Shown here: positions 32,663-42,838 of the stretch, in pieces
Layout: each line of letters begins with the position of its first letter
Numbering within the stretch: the stretch's first letter is position 1
Assembly: GCA_910577335.1 (NCBI GenBank)
Contig: CAJTMJ010000007.1
Coordinates: 1 to 64,000, forward strand
Reading direction: 5' to 3'
Source of the DNA: an uncultured Duncaniella sp.
Lineage (GTDB): Bacteria > Bacteroidota > Bacteroidia > Bacteroidales > Muribaculaceae
DNA length: 64,000 bases
Position numbers and translations under genes: made by a program
The notes under the pieces: model-generated
What the model was told of the DNA's origin: nothing
Databases searched by the model: none
What the model saw: the letters and a program-made list of their open reading frames with translations, nothing else

Positions 32663-34963
32663 ATGAAATTCTATTATCTTCTTCACACAATGCTTGCGCA
32701 GAAAGGCGCTAACGCTGTCAAGATACTCTCGGTATCTGTAGGGCTTCTTGTGAGCTGCATTATCTTCTCTTCCCTCGCTTATATATACAGCTATGACACT
32801 TTTTATAAGGATTACAAGAATCTTTATGCCGTTCAGACCACCTACGATTTCGGAGGGAAGGTCGATGGTCCCACAATCGGTTCAAACTGGATTCTTTCCG
32901 GGGCGATAGCGGAAGAGTTGCCTGATGATGTCATAGCCTCAGGGATGCTAAGGATGTTTGAACGCCAGCTTAAGTGCGGTGAGAAAATGATAGAAACGGA
33001 TGTTGCGCTGTCTGACTCAATGATATTTGAGACCACCGGGCTTAAACTTATATCCGGCTATCCCCGCAAGGATCTTGCTGTGGCTGATGTCATATACCTG
33101 AGCCGCTCATTGGCTCGTGAATTTTTTGGCGATGAGGATCCCATCGGTAAGACAATCAAGATTGATGATGTCACTTTGACAGTCAAAGGGCTATACGAGG
33201 ATATACCTGAAAATGTGACGAGAGTAGGTTACAAGGGTATTATATCATATCCTACTTATCGTGCTCTCGATGTGAGAGACCCGATGGATATACATGCGTT
33301 TGGAAGGACAGATGTGTTTATTAGAAGACTGCCCGGGTCAAAGATTGCGCCTGAGGTTATAACAAGCAAGCTCAACGAGATTCAGCAGCGGCTTAGTCCT
33401 GATGAAGATTCACAAATGAAACTCACCTTTTCGGTAATACGGGTTGATAAAATATTCCTTAGTCATGATAGAACGAAGCGTACCGCCACGGTGATGTGGG
33501 TTTTAGGACTGTCACTTTTGCTACTCACCACCCTTAACTACTCGCTCATCACCATAGCGTCGTTGAGCCGCCGGGCTAAGGCTATAGGTGTGCATAAATG
33601 TTCGGGAGCGAGCGGGCTGAATGTCATATCGATGTTCCTGAGCGAAACTTTGCTGATTCTTGCCATCTCATTTATCGTTATGCTGGCATTGGTGTTTGCT
33701 TTCCAGCCGTTGTTGGATAGTATTCCACAGTTTAGCGTTGAACGTATGTTGTCACCCCACTGGCTTTGGGTCATCGGGGCAGTCCTGCTGTTTTTCTTCC
33801 TTGTGGGTGGTATACTTCCGGGCATACTGTTCTCAAAGATTCCCGTCACACAGGTGTTCCGCAGGTTCACCGACAGGAATGGAGCATGGAAAAAGAGTCT
33901 TCTTTTTATCCAGCTCACAGGTGTGTCGTTTATTGGCGGCATACTCGTGATGCTCTCCACACAGTATCGTGAGGTTATGACCCATGACATGGGGTTTGAC
34001 CTGAAGAATAAAGCGATATTCGGTATGTACATGTCTGAAATGAAGCCTGAAGTGATGGAGAGTGCCTTGAAGTCGTTGCCGTACGTGAAGTCGGTTTGTA
34101 CGGTTTCCGGGATGCCGATGAGTGGGAAATCACAACGCATCTTCTATAGCAGTGACGGGAAAATAGCACTTACATGCTCATACGTGGCATATTCTCCGGG
34201 GTTTATGGAAATGATGAAGTTTCATCTGCTCGAAGGGAGGTATCCCGATAATATATCTGAGGTAGTGGTCAATGAAACTTTCTGTAAAAGAATGAATTTT
34301 GGCGACAGCATAGTTGGCAGAAAAGTCGATAATGATCACCTGACCATAGTGGGGGTGGTAAAGGATTATGCGCAGTGGGGATTCATGGAAGAGATCGAAC
34401 CGGCTATGATTCAACCCTCTTCCGCATCAAATGCACAATGGTTAGTGGAGTTGGCAGAGCCGTCAGATAAAAATTATGAAAAATTCGTAACTTTTCTGGA
34501 AGAGAAATTCCCGGCTGAAAAATTATATCCCCGAAGTTCGAATGATATAATGGATAGATTTTACATGGAACTTAAATCCAACCGTGATTCCTCACTCATT
34601 GCTGCGGTGGCTTTAGTGATGATTGCATTGATGGGGCTGATTGGATTTACACGTGACGAGGTTGAGCGTCGCCGTAAAGAGATAGCCATCCGCAAAGTCA
34701 ACGGTGCCACAGCCGGAACCGTGATTTCGATGATGTGTGGCGATTTGCTGAAAATCAGTATCCCGGCAGTCATCATCGGCTTGGCTTTCGCATGGTATCT
34801 GGGGCAGATGCTGATAGAAGTTTTCACCGTCAAAGTGCAACATCTTCCGGTATACATGCTACTTGCCGGCATGGTGATTTTAGCGGCAGTCATGTTGTGT
34901 GTGGTCTTGGTGTCACGCCGTGTGGCAAATGAAAATCCCGTGACTCAGTTGAAATCAGAATAG
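32663..34963 (+). CDS. ABC transporter permease, FtsX/MacB type, paralogue 1 of 3
   Basis: A 766-aa inner-membrane protein: TM1 near residues 20-42, a MacB-like periplasmic domain, a first FtsX unit near 285-400 with SRRAKAIGVHKCSGAS, a second periplasmic part, and a second FtsX unit in the last 120 residues with DEVERRRKEIAIRKVNGA. It ends ENPVTQLKSE, like its two neighbours. The first 65 nt are almost identical to those of paralogue 2. Such permeases extract or export lipoproteins, peptides or antimicrobials rather than import. The operon supplies one ATPase downstream. Confidence 0.88.
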   Translation: MKFYYLLHTMLAQKGANAVKILSVSVGLLVSCIIFSSLAYIYSYDTFYKDYKNLYAVQTTYDFGGKVDGPTIGSNWILSGAIAEELPDDVIASGMLRMFERQLKCGEKMIETDVALSDSMIFETTGLKLISGYPRKDLAVADVIYLSRSLAREFFGDEDPIGKTIKIDDVTLTVKGLYEDIPENVTRVGYKGIISYPTYRALDVRDPMDIHAFGRTDVFIRRLPGSKIAPEVITSKLNEIQQRLSPDEDSQMKLTFSVIRVDKIFLSHDRTKRTATVMWVLGLSLLLLTTLNYSLITIASLSRRAKAIGVHKCSGASGLNVISMFLSETLLILAISFIVMLALVFAFQPLLDSIPQFSVERMLSPHWLWVIGAVLLFFFLVGGILPGILFSKIPVTQVFRRFTDRNGAWKKSLLFIQLTGVSFIGGILVMLSTQYREVMTHDMGFDLKNKAIFGMYMSEMKPEVMESALKSLPYVKSVCTVSGMPMSGKSQRIFYSSDGKIALTCSYVAYSPGFMEMMKFHLLEGRYPDNISEVVVNETFCKRMNFGDSIVGRKVDNDHLTIVGVVKDYAQWGFMEEIEPAMIQPSSASNAQWLVELAEPSDKNYEKFVTFLEEKFPAEKLYPRSSNDIMDRFYMELKSNRDSSLIAAVALVMIALMGLIGFTRDEVERRRKEIAIRKVNGATAGTVISMMCGDLLKISIPAVIIGLAFAWYLGQMLIEVFTVKVQHLPVYMLLAGMVILAAVMLCVVLVSRRVANENPVTQLKSE

Positions 34964-35019
34964 TCAGCCGATAAACAACGCATTAATATATTTCATAAAA
35001 ATTTTTAAAACAGTTAATT

Positions 35020-37353
35020 ATGAAATTCTATTATCTTCTTCACACAATGCTTGCGCAGAAAGGCGCTAACGCTGTCAAGATACTTTCGGTTGCGATAGGG
35101 CTGCTTGTGAGTTGTCTCCTTTTCGCAAGTCTCGCATATAACCACAGTTTCAACACCTGCTTCAAGGACTACAAAAATCTTTATCAAGTATGGAAGACCG
35201 CTTACGTCAAGGATGAGGTGTGGGGTCCCAGCACAGGGTGTGTCGGGAAACTTGCCGGAGGTATTCTTGAGGAATTTGGTGATGGAGTGACTGCGACGGC
35301 ATTCACATCGTCAATGGTTTCTCCTATTTATAAAGGTGAGATAAATTGCGATGCCTCCGTCATGGTATGCGACTCAATGTTTTTTGAAACCATGGGGATA
35401 GAGGTACTTGCAGGTGTTCCTATACGTGATTTGACACAACCTTCAATAGTATATCTAAGCGAAGAAGCTGCTGAAAGGATATTTGGCAATGAAGATCCGA
35501 TAGGTCAGACCCTTACTTATGGCAAAAATGAGACGACTCTGACTGTCAAAGGTCTGTTTAAAGGTATTCCGTCTAACGTGACGATTACTCAGCCTGACGC
35601 AGTGGTCTCTCTCCCAACATTCTTCTTGGTAGGTAATGACCGATGGTATGATTGGATGGGTAACGATGGTTGGCAGGCATGTATGCGTTTCCCAGATGGT
35701 TATAAGGTGAATACCGCAGCTGTTGATGAACGAATCAATGCCATATCACAGCGTCATGCTCCGGATAAGGATTATTGGAAGATTCGTTATTCCGTGTCTC
35801 CGATTCATGAAACATATCTGAAATATGAGAAGGTTAAGGATCGTAATACTGTTATGTGGGTGCTTGGTATAGCCCTCCTCCTCATGACCACTCTCAACTA
35901 TGTGCTTATCACAGTGGCATCATTGAGTCGCAGGGCTAAAGCGATAGGTGTGCAGAAATGTTCAGGTGCAACAAATCTTTCAATCACAGGGATGTTCCTC
36001 GGTGAGACTGCCATAATTCTCGGGCTTGCATTGGTGCTGATGGCGGCATTGCTGTTCGCTTTCGAGCCGCTTGTGGAAAAACTGATAGGTCTGACGGTCG
36101 CTCAGATTCTTGCTCCGGCTCAGTTATGGGCAGTGGGATGCGGCATCCTGTTCTTCTTCCTGACAGGCGGACTGCTCCCGGCTATGCTTTTCACCAAGAT
36201 TCCGGTCACTCAGGTGTTCCGCCGTTTCACTGATCGTAACAGCGCATGGAAAAAGAGCCTACTTTTCATACAGATAGCGGGCGTGGCGTTTGTCGGTGGT
36301 GTCCTCTCGGTACTTTCCGGACAATATGATGAGTTAGTAAACCACGATATGGGATTTAACACGAAAAACAGGGCGGTGATTGACATACCGAATGAAGAGA
36401 TAGTTAAAGGTGACGCTCTCCTCTCCGCCCTTAAATCCCTCCCTTACGTTGAGAAAATAGGTTCCGGAAAAATGTTACCCACATCAGGATATGCCGGTCA
36501 GAGTATACATTTTGATGACGATTCCGAGGAATATACTCCTCGTTTTATGTCAAGGATTACTTTTGCTCATGAAGACTATTATGATGTGATGGGTATACCA
36601 TTGGTAAAAGGTCGTTTGCCGATAAAGGACGATGAGGTTTTGGTGAGTGAGGAGTTTGCTCGTCAGATGAAATGGGATGACGAACCGTTGGGACAGGTGT
36701 TCGGAAGCAAGACATTCGGTTTGCCACTTACAGTGGTCGGCGTTACCAAGGATTATATGTTGCGAGGTTTCGTCCAAGAGATGCGTCCCATACTCCATCT
36801 ATATGTTGATGAACCGTTTTCCGGTTACGGTATACTTGAATTGGCAGAGCCGTTTGATGAAAATTATCGAAAACTAACACAATTCCTTTCCGACAATTTC
36901 CCGGCTTGTGATTTTAAAATTGACACGATGGATGGCAAGACCCTCGCTCTCTACACGGAGCTTCTTACCACCCGTAATTCAGCCCTTGTGGCTACATTCG
37001 CACTGATTGTCATAGCTTTGATGGGACTTGTCGGTTTTACAGGTGATGAGGTTGAACGCCGCCGTAAGGAGATAGCGATACGCAAGGTCAACGGGGCATC
37101 AGCAGGAGATGTGTTGACGCTTATATGCGGTGACATGCTCCGGATATGTGTGCCGGCAGTCATTGTGGGGAGTGTCGCTGCATGGTTCGTAGGGAAGTGG
37201 TGGATTCAGGATTTCACCGTCACGGTTGAAAACATGCCTCTCTATTGCGTGATATCTGCTCTGATAATCATACTGTTTGTGCTTGCCTGTGTGGTGGTAG
37301 TCGCACGTAAGGTCATAAATGAGAATCCCGTGGAGCAGCTTAAATCAGAATAA
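35020..37353 (+). CDS. ABC transporter permease, FtsX/MacB type, paralogue 2 of 3
   Basis: A 777-aa protein with the same architecture as its neighbours: N-terminal MKFYYLLHTMLAQKGANAVK, identical to paralogue 1; first FtsX unit with SRRAKAIGVQKCSGATN; the shared PVTQVFRRFTDRNSAWKKSL; and the C-terminal unit with IRKVNGASAGD. The periplasmic segments diverge most, which suggests different ligands or partners while the ATPase-contacting parts are kept. It starts 56 nt after paralogue 1. Confidence 0.88.
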   Translation: MKFYYLLHTMLAQKGANAVKILSVAIGLLVSCLLFASLAYNHSFNTCFKDYKNLYQVWKTAYVKDEVWGPSTGCVGKLAGGILEEFGDGVTATAFTSSMVSPIYKGEINCDASVMVCDSMFFETMGIEVLAGVPIRDLTQPSIVYLSEEAAERIFGNEDPIGQTLTYGKNETTLTVKGLFKGIPSNVTITQPDAVVSLPTFFLVGNDRWYDWMGNDGWQACMRFPDGYKVNTAAVDERINAISQRHAPDKDYWKIRYSVSPIHETYLKYEKVKDRNTVMWVLGIALLLMTTLNYVLITVASLSRRAKAIGVQKCSGATNLSITGMFLGETAIILGLALVLMAALLFAFEPLVEKLIGLTVAQILAPAQLWAVGCGILFFFLTGGLLPAMLFTKIPVTQVFRRFTDRNSAWKKSLLFIQIAGVAFVGGVLSVLSGQYDELVNHDMGFNTKNRAVIDIPNEEIVKGDALLSALKSLPYVEKIGSGKMLPTSGYAGQSIHFDDDSEEYTPRFMSRITFAHEDYYDVMGIPLVKGRLPIKDDEVLVSEEFARQMKWDDEPLGQVFGSKTFGLPLTVVGVTKDYMLRGFVQEMRPILHLYVDEPFSGYGILELAEPFDENYRKLTQFLSDNFPACDFKIDTMDGKTLALYTELLTTRNSALVATFALIVIALMGLVGFTGDEVERRRKEIAIRKVNGASAGDVLTLICGDMLRICVPAVIVGSVAAWFVGKWWIQDFTVTVENMPLYCVISALIIILFVLACVVVVARKVINENPVEQLKSE

Positions 37354-37398
37354 TCTTACGAGTCGGTAACTTTTGACAAATCAACAACATAAGAATAT

Positions 37399-39726
37399 AT
37401 GAAATTCTATTATCTCATTCATTCGATGCTTGCGCAGAAGGGTGCCAACGCTATCAAGATAGTGTCGGTGGCTGTCGGATTGCTTGTGAGCTGTCTGATA
37501 TTTACCCGCCTTGCGTATAACTACAGTTTCGATACATGTTTCCGTGATTACGACCGCCTTTATCAGGTTAGGATGTCTTACGAGGTCAACGGTGAGAAGA
37601 TGGGTCCGTTTGAATCGTGTGTCGGGAAGCTCTCGGGTGGTATCTACGACGAAATGTCGGAGTATGTTGCCGGGGCGACCAATATTTTCCGTGGGGCTGG
37701 AGGTATTCAGCTATATAATGGTGATGAGCGTTTGGACATACCTAAAATAGGGAGCGACTCACTGTTTTTTGAGACCATGGGTATTGAGGTGCTTGTCGGT
37801 CAACCGAAATATGACCTTGCCCTCCCTAATATGATCTATCTAAGCGAGTCATTGGCAAAACAGCTGTATGGCGATGAAGCTCCCATAGGTAGGACCATAT
37901 CTGCTGAAAATGAAATCAATCTCACAGTGAAAGGTGTGTTTAAGGACCTCCCTGAAAACGTGACCCTCTATCCGTTTAAGGCGGTAATATCGATGCCTAC
38001 TTTTCCCCGTCAGATAGAACGGCGTTTTCAATGGGCGGGAGCTGACAGTTGGCCCACATACTTGCGCCTGAGACCGGACTGCCGACTCACCGGCGAACAG
38101 CTTGACCGTATATTGAACCAGATGTATCAGACGCATAATCCGGACACGGAGGAATATAAAACATTCATATCATCCATGCCTATCCGGGAGATGTATTTGG
38201 ATGACGATGAGGTGAAAAAGATGAATATGGTGATGTGGGCTTTAGGCTTGTCATTGCTGCTGATGACTGTGCTTAACTATGTGCTTATCACTATCGCATC
38301 GCTCAGCCGCCGTTCCAAAGGTGTGGGTATCCATAAGTGTTCGGGTGCGACCGGCTCTACGATCATGGGTATGTTCATGGGTGAGACATTTATCATTCTG
38401 TTATTGGCATTAGTGCTTATGGGTGCGCTTCTGTTCATCTTCGAGCCGCTGATAAAGGATATTATCGACCTTGACATCTCACAGATTCTTGCACCGTCAC
38501 GCCTTTGGGTGACAGGGAGCATACTGCTATTCTTTATTTTGGTCGGCGGATTTTTACCCGGCAGGTTATTTGCCAAAATACCGGTCACTCAGGTGTTCCG
38601 CCGTTTCACCGACCGTAATAGCGCATGGAAACGTAGTCTGCTTTTCGTGCAGATAGGTGGTGTATCATTTGTCGCCGGATTGCTTGCTGTGGTGGCTGTG
38701 CAGTATCACGATGTGATAAACTATAATAAAGGTTTTGACATTACAAATCGTGTGACATTCAGTATGCCCACTGCACAGATGAACCGGGATGCGAGGAAAA
38801 ACATTTTCCTCGGTGGAATAGCGCAGCTGCCATACGTTGAGTCTGTAACATGGTCCATTGGCTCTCCTTTATATGGATTTAGCGGAGATTATGTATATGA
38901 CGCCGCTGATAATATAAAATTTAATTCCCGCATTGCATGGGTCGATGCCGAGTATGTGAAATTCATGGGTATGAGTCTCATGCAAGGTAGCTATGACATG
39001 AAGAATGGCGATGTAATTGTCAACGAGACTTTCGCCAAACGTATGGGCTGGGGTGACAATGCCATCGGGCAACATGCCGAGCGTGTGGGAAATAGCGACA
39101 TCCTGAATGTTGTGGCTGTGGTAAAAGACTTTGTGGTCGGAGACCTCTCTCAGGAGATACCTCCGGTTGCATTTGTGGTGACAGACTCGTATCTCTCCGA
39201 CGGCTATGCTTTGCTTAAGGAGCCGTTTGATGAGAATTATAAAAAACTTGAGGCTTATTTTAGCGAGACTTATCCGAGCTATAACCCTGAACTCACATCG
39301 TTGAAAGAAATTCACGATTACGCATATCGTCAGGTGCTCCTGTTCCGAAACTCTGCGTTGGTTACGGCGGTCGCCTTGATTTTCATAGCTCTGATGGGTC
39401 TTATAGGCTTCACACGTGACGAAGTGGAACGTCGCCGAAAGGAGATAGCCGTGAGAAAGGTCAACGGGGCAAGTTCGCTTTCCATTGTGGGGCTTATCAC
39501 AGGCGATGTGTTCAAGGTAGCAGTCCCCTCCACCATAATAGGCACTTTGTTGGCTTGGTATGTGGGGCATCTGTGGCTTGAGAATTTCAAAATTACCGCC
39601 GACAATATATGGGCATATTATATGCTTTCGGCTGTGATAGTGCTGATGCTTGTGACACTGTGTGTGGTCAGCGTGACATGGAGAGTGGCGAATGAGAATC
39701 CCGTGACTCAGCTTAAATCGGAATAA
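37399..39726 (+). CDS. ABC transporter permease, FtsX/MacB type, paralogue 3 of 3
   Basis: A 775-aa protein opening MKFYYLIHSMLAQKGANAIK. Its domains match paralogues 1 and 2, including SRRSKGVGIHKCSGATG, PVTQVFRRFTDRNSAWKRSL and a final ENPVTQLKSE. Three full-length permeases with a single ATPase imply alternative hetero- or homodimers sharing one motor, or functional divergence after tandem duplication. It ends 52 nt before the ATPase gene. Confidence 0.88.
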   Translation: MKFYYLIHSMLAQKGANAIKIVSVAVGLLVSCLIFTRLAYNYSFDTCFRDYDRLYQVRMSYEVNGEKMGPFESCVGKLSGGIYDEMSEYVAGATNIFRGAGGIQLYNGDERLDIPKIGSDSLFFETMGIEVLVGQPKYDLALPNMIYLSESLAKQLYGDEAPIGRTISAENEINLTVKGVFKDLPENVTLYPFKAVISMPTFPRQIERRFQWAGADSWPTYLRLRPDCRLTGEQLDRILNQMYQTHNPDTEEYKTFISSMPIREMYLDDDEVKKMNMVMWALGLSLLLMTVLNYVLITIASLSRRSKGVGIHKCSGATGSTIMGMFMGETFIILLLALVLMGALLFIFEPLIKDIIDLDISQILAPSRLWVTGSILLFFILVGGFLPGRLFAKIPVTQVFRRFTDRNSAWKRSLLFVQIGGVSFVAGLLAVVAVQYHDVINYNKGFDITNRVTFSMPTAQMNRDARKNIFLGGIAQLPYVESVTWSIGSPLYGFSGDYVYDAADNIKFNSRIAWVDAEYVKFMGMSLMQGSYDMKNGDVIVNETFAKRMGWGDNAIGQHAERVGNSDILNVVAVVKDFVVGDLSQEIPPVAFVVTDSYLSDGYALLKEPFDENYKKLEAYFSETYPSYNPELTSLKEIHDYAYRQVLLFRNSALVTAVALIFIALMGLIGFTRDEVERRRKEIAVRKVNGASSLSIVGLITGDVFKVAVPSTIIGTLLAWYVGHLWLENFKITADNIWAYYMLSAVIVLMLVTLCVVSVTWRVANENPVTQLKSE

Positions 39727-39778
39727 AAAAGGGTGTTCAGTAACAATAAAAAATTAAATAATCAAAATATATACAGCT

Positions 39779-40459
39779 ATGATTGAAACTAAAGATCTTA
39801 CCAAGGTGTTTCGCACAGACGAAATTGAGACTGTGGCTCTCGGCGGAGTGAATCTTAAGGTTGACAAAGGTGAATTTCTTGCCATAATGGGACCGAGCGG
39901 TTGCGGAAAGTCAACACTGCTCAACATCCTCGGTCTCCTCGACAATCCCACCTCGGGCAGCTATCTGCTCGACGGTAAAGAGGTGGCTCAGATGAAGGAG
40001 AAGGACCGCGGACAATTGCGCAAGGGAAATGTAGGTTTCGTGTTCCAGAGCTTTAACCTGATCGATGAGATAGATGTGGCTCACAATGTGGAGCTGCCGT
40101 TGATTTACCTCGGTCTGAGCCGGTCTGAACGTAAGAAACGTGTGGCTGAGATGCTCGAAAAGGTACACATGAGCCATCGTTCACGTCACCTCCCTCAGCA
40201 GCTTTCAGGTGGTCAGCAGCAGCGTGTGGCTATCGCTCGTGCGCTCGTCACTTCACCCGGACTGATACTTGCCGACGAACCTACCGGTAACCTTGATTCG
40301 AAAAACGGTAAGGAAATCATGGAACTTCTCACTGAGCTTAACCGTGAGGGGACTACCATTGTAATGGTGACCCACTCTGACCGTGACGCTGCTTATGCCG
40401 GACGTGTCATTGATCTTTTTGACGGTGCAATAGTTGGTCAGACAGTAAAAAAATCGTAG
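39779..40459 (+). CDS. ABC transporter ATP-binding protein, MacB/LolD class
   Basis: A 226-aa ATPase with Walker A GPSGCGKS (residues 40-47), Q-loop region FVFQSFNLIDE, signature LSGGQQQR, Walker B LILADEP and H-loop VTHS. The MacB/LolD/FtsE class works with FtsX-type permeases, so it should power the three permeases just upstream. It is followed by a response-regulator gene 46 nt downstream. Confidence 0.95.
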   Translation: MIETKDLTKVFRTDEIETVALGGVNLKVDKGEFLAIMGPSGCGKSTLLNILGLLDNPTSGSYLLDGKEVAQMKEKDRGQLRKGNVGFVFQSFNLIDEIDVAHNVELPLIYLGLSRSERKKRVAEMLEKVHMSHRSRHLPQQLSGGQQQRVAIARALVTSPGLILADEPTGNLDSKNGKEIMELLTELNREGTTIVMVTHSDRDAAYAGRVIDLFDGAIVGQTVKKS

Positions 40460-40505
40460 ATTTGTGGTGAGCATTTAGCTCGTATGTAGAACTGATACTG
40501 ATAAA

Positions 40506-41066
40506 ATGGATTCGCCGAATCTTGGTACACTTTTGGTGGTCGATGACAATCGCTCTGTGCTTGCAGCGGTGAAACTGCTCGCCGAGATGAAGTTTGGGGA
40601 GGTTGTCACCACCACATCTCCGTCACGTATCCCCGGATTGCTGCGGGAGATTAATCCCTCATGTGTGCTTCTCGACATGAATTTTGATTCCACCGTCAAC
40701 AATGGCAATGAAGGGCTTTACTGGTTGAGCGAGATTCAGCGTCTCGCTCCCGGTGTCCCCGTGGTGCTCTTCACGGCATACGCTGATGTGCAGTTGGCTG
40801 TCGAGGGATTGAAGTCAGGGGCATCCGATTTTGTGACCAAGCCGTGGGACAATGCGAGGTTGCTGCTCACATTGTCAAGAGCGGTTGAGGGCGCTCCGTC
40901 CCGTCAGGTGGTCAGTGATTCGTCACGTGTGACGCTCGACGAGATGGAACGGCGTATGATCGAGGAAGCGCTTGCCGATAACGGCGGTATTCAGTCGGCA
41001 GCGGCGGCTCAGCTCGGCATAACCCGGCAGACTTTGTACAACAAAATGAAAAAATACGGACTGTGA
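40506..41066 (+). CDS. Response regulator, receiver plus Fis-type helix-turn-helix (RegA/PrrA layout)
   Basis: The 186-aa regulator has an intact receiver: acidic pair D13-D14, phosphoacceptor D57 in LLDMNFD, T90 and K112 in TKPW. It is joined by a short linker to a Fis-type HTH (residues 145-186, AAAAQLGITRQTLYNKMKKY). The sigma-54 AAA+ domain usual between these parts in NtrC proteins is absent and there is no sign of a frameshift. The layout matches RegA/ActR/PrrA and should not need sigma-54. Its stop overlaps the kinase start (GTGA), so the pair is translationally coupled. Confidence 0.88.
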   Translation: MDSPNLGTLLVVDDNRSVLAAVKLLAEMKFGEVVTTTSPSRIPGLLREINPSCVLLDMNFDSTVNNGNEGLYWLSEIQRLAPGVPVVLFTAYADVQLAVEGLKSGASDFVTKPWDNARLLLTLSRAVEGAPSRQVVSDSSRVTLDEMERRMIEEALADNGGIQSAAAAQLGITRQTLYNKMKKYGL

Positions 41067-42295
41067 GCATCGGTCAGATCATAGTGCTTGCCTTTTTCCT
41101 CTGCCTGATTTTGGGGTGGGGGATTTGGCGTGCTTATAGGTATATGACTCGTGTCACACGCCGGTTGCGCCTTCTCCTTGAGTCGCTTGATGCCGGCGAC
41201 ACGTCGCTGCGTTTCCCTGAAACGCCCGATGCGAAGGTAAACGGCACGCTCAACCGCATTACCGAGCGTCTTTCGGAGATGAAGCGGATAGCGGTGGAGA
41301 ATGACCGTTTTCATGAAGCCGTATTGACCGACATTGCAACCGGTGTCATGGTCTACGACACAAGGGGATATGTGATAACCCATAATCCGGCATTGCTGAA
41401 TCTGCTCTCACGTCCTGCTTTGGCTAATATAGAGTCTTTGCGGTCGAGTGACGAGACGTTGGCTGACTTCCTGATTAATGCCAAGGCGGGAAGCTCTGTG
41501 CAGTTAGGCAGATTTTCCATTAAAGTGACGGTGTTTAACCGTCATAACGGAGAGCAGCTGCGCATAGCCACCTTCGATGACATATCGTCGCAACTTGAAG
41601 GGAAGAGCGTGGAGGCATGGATGGATATGAGCCGTGTGTTGACCCATGAGATCATGAACGGCATAGCGCCCGTGCTCTCCGTGGCTGATTCGTTGCGTAT
41701 GCGTTACAAAGGTGACGAGGAATACATATTCACCGGATTGAGGGCGATAAGCGAGTCCTGCGAAGGGTTGAAAAATTTTGTGGCTCGTTATAATTGTGTC
41801 ACCCGTGTTCCCAAACCGGAACCTGAACTATTTGATATATTCCCGCTTTTGGACGATTGTATCTCCCTCGTGTCGAATATGGAGGGACTGACTAAGCCGG
41901 AGCATGTGAGTTGCTGTGTGCAACCCGGCGGTGTGCCGGTGTATGCTGACAAGGGGCAGATACAGCAAGTGATGATAAATCTTATAAAGAACGCATTTGA
42001 GACAGATGCCACTGAGGTGAAGGTGATATGTTCCCGCTCGAAGTCGGGCTACACCACTGTGACGGTAAAGGATAACGGCACTCCCATACCGCCCGAGATT
42101 TCCGAGCGTATCTTCACCCCGTTCTTTACTACGAAAAGCACCGGTTCGGGAATTGGGCTGAGCCTTAGCCGCCGCATGGTAATTGAGAATCATGGATCGC
42201 TGACTCTTGCCACAAAAGGTAATGAGACCCGGTTTGTATTGGCATTGCCGGCATCGGAATTTGCATTTAATCTGAGAGTTGACAAAAAAATTTAA
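41063..42295 (+). CDS. Sensor histidine kinase, NtrB/NtrY-like
   Basis: A 410-aa kinase with one N-terminal hydrophobic segment (residues 5-22), a PAS-like region near 80-175, H-box SRVLTHEIMNG with H195, N-box INLIKNAFE, G1 DNGTPIP, F-box FTPFFTTK and G2 GSGIGLS. It starts with GTG overlapping the TGA of the regulator gene. With no large periplasmic domain it may sense the state of the ABC complex rather than a ligand directly, as in Bce-type modules. That idea is inference. Confidence 0.9.
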   Translation: MSIGQIIVLAFFLCLILGWGIWRAYRYMTRVTRRLRLLLESLDAGDTSLRFPETPDAKVNGTLNRITERLSEMKRIAVENDRFHEAVLTDIATGVMVYDTRGYVITHNPALLNLLSRPALANIESLRSSDETLADFLINAKAGSSVQLGRFSIKVTVFNRHNGEQLRIATFDDISSQLEGKSVEAWMDMSRVLTHEIMNGIAPVLSVADSLRMRYKGDEEYIFTGLRAISESCEGLKNFVARYNCVTRVPKPEPELFDIFPLLDDCISLVSNMEGLTKPEHVSCCVQPGGVPVYADKGQIQQVMINLIKNAFETDATEVKVICSRSKSGYTTVTVKDNGTPIPPEISERIFTPFFTTKSTGSGIGLSLSRRMVIENHGSLTLATKGNETRFVLALPASEFAFNLRVDKKI

Positions 42296-42321
42296 AAATT
42301 TTACAGGTTTGATTCAACTTT

Positions 42322-42338
42322 TTAAGTTTAAATCTGTT
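42322..42338 (+). repeat. Weak copy of the 17-bp intergenic motif
   Basis: TTAAGTTTAAATCTGTT differs from the consensus at three positions. It is 34 nt before the PepSY-like lipoprotein gene. Its left side extends to AACTTTTTAAGTT, a small palindrome. Confidence 0.35.
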
Positions 42339-42371
42339 TAAAATTCATAGTTAACTTTCAATTCCCTCCCT

Positions 42372-42824
42372 ATGTGCCGCAAACAAATATATTTTTTAGC
42401 TCCGTTATTGTTATTTATCCTTTCTGTGGGAGCATGTTCTAACAGTGTATGGGACGAAATACCGTCACCAATTGCCGATTTCATCTCTGAATATTTTCCC
42501 GGGAGCGGGGTAAGCACGTTCAATGAGAATGAAAATAATTATTATGTGAAGATAAAAAACGGACCGACATTGATATTTGATAAGGAATATAGCTGGACCG
42601 AGGTGGACGGCAACGGTGTTCCCCTGCCGGATGTCTTTGGCTATGACCAATTTCCACCCACTCTTTACAACTATCTTCAAGGGAGAGAACAACAGGGAGA
42701 TGTGTACAGTGTGAAACGTGATAAGGACTATTACAAGCTCACGATGCACGACACCGTACTTACTTACGACATAAAGACAGGGAAAGTAATCTACCCCAAC
42801 GGCACTACAGCCGACCCGGAGTAA
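42372..42824 (+). CDS. PepSY-like (DUF2874) lipoprotein
   Basis: A 150-aa protein with a lipoprotein signal (LLLFILSVGAC, lipidated Cys near residue 22). Two PepSY-like repeats follow, the first with IPSPIADFISEYFPG and a later YNYLQG with DVYSVKRDKDYYKLTM. Members of PF11396 are periplasmic or surface proteins, often near two-component systems, and may modulate signalling or proteases. It sits between the ABC module and a TonB-type barrel beside another two-component pair. Confidence 0.72.
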   Translation: MCRKQIYFLAPLLLFILSVGACSNSVWDEIPSPIADFISEYFPGSGVSTFNENENNYYVKIKNGPTLIFDKEYSWTEVDGNGVPLPDVFGYDQFPPTLYNYLQGREQQGDVYSVKRDKDYYKLTMHDTVLTYDIKTGKVIYPNGTTADPE

Positions 42825-42838
42825 TCTGTTCGGGTCAT

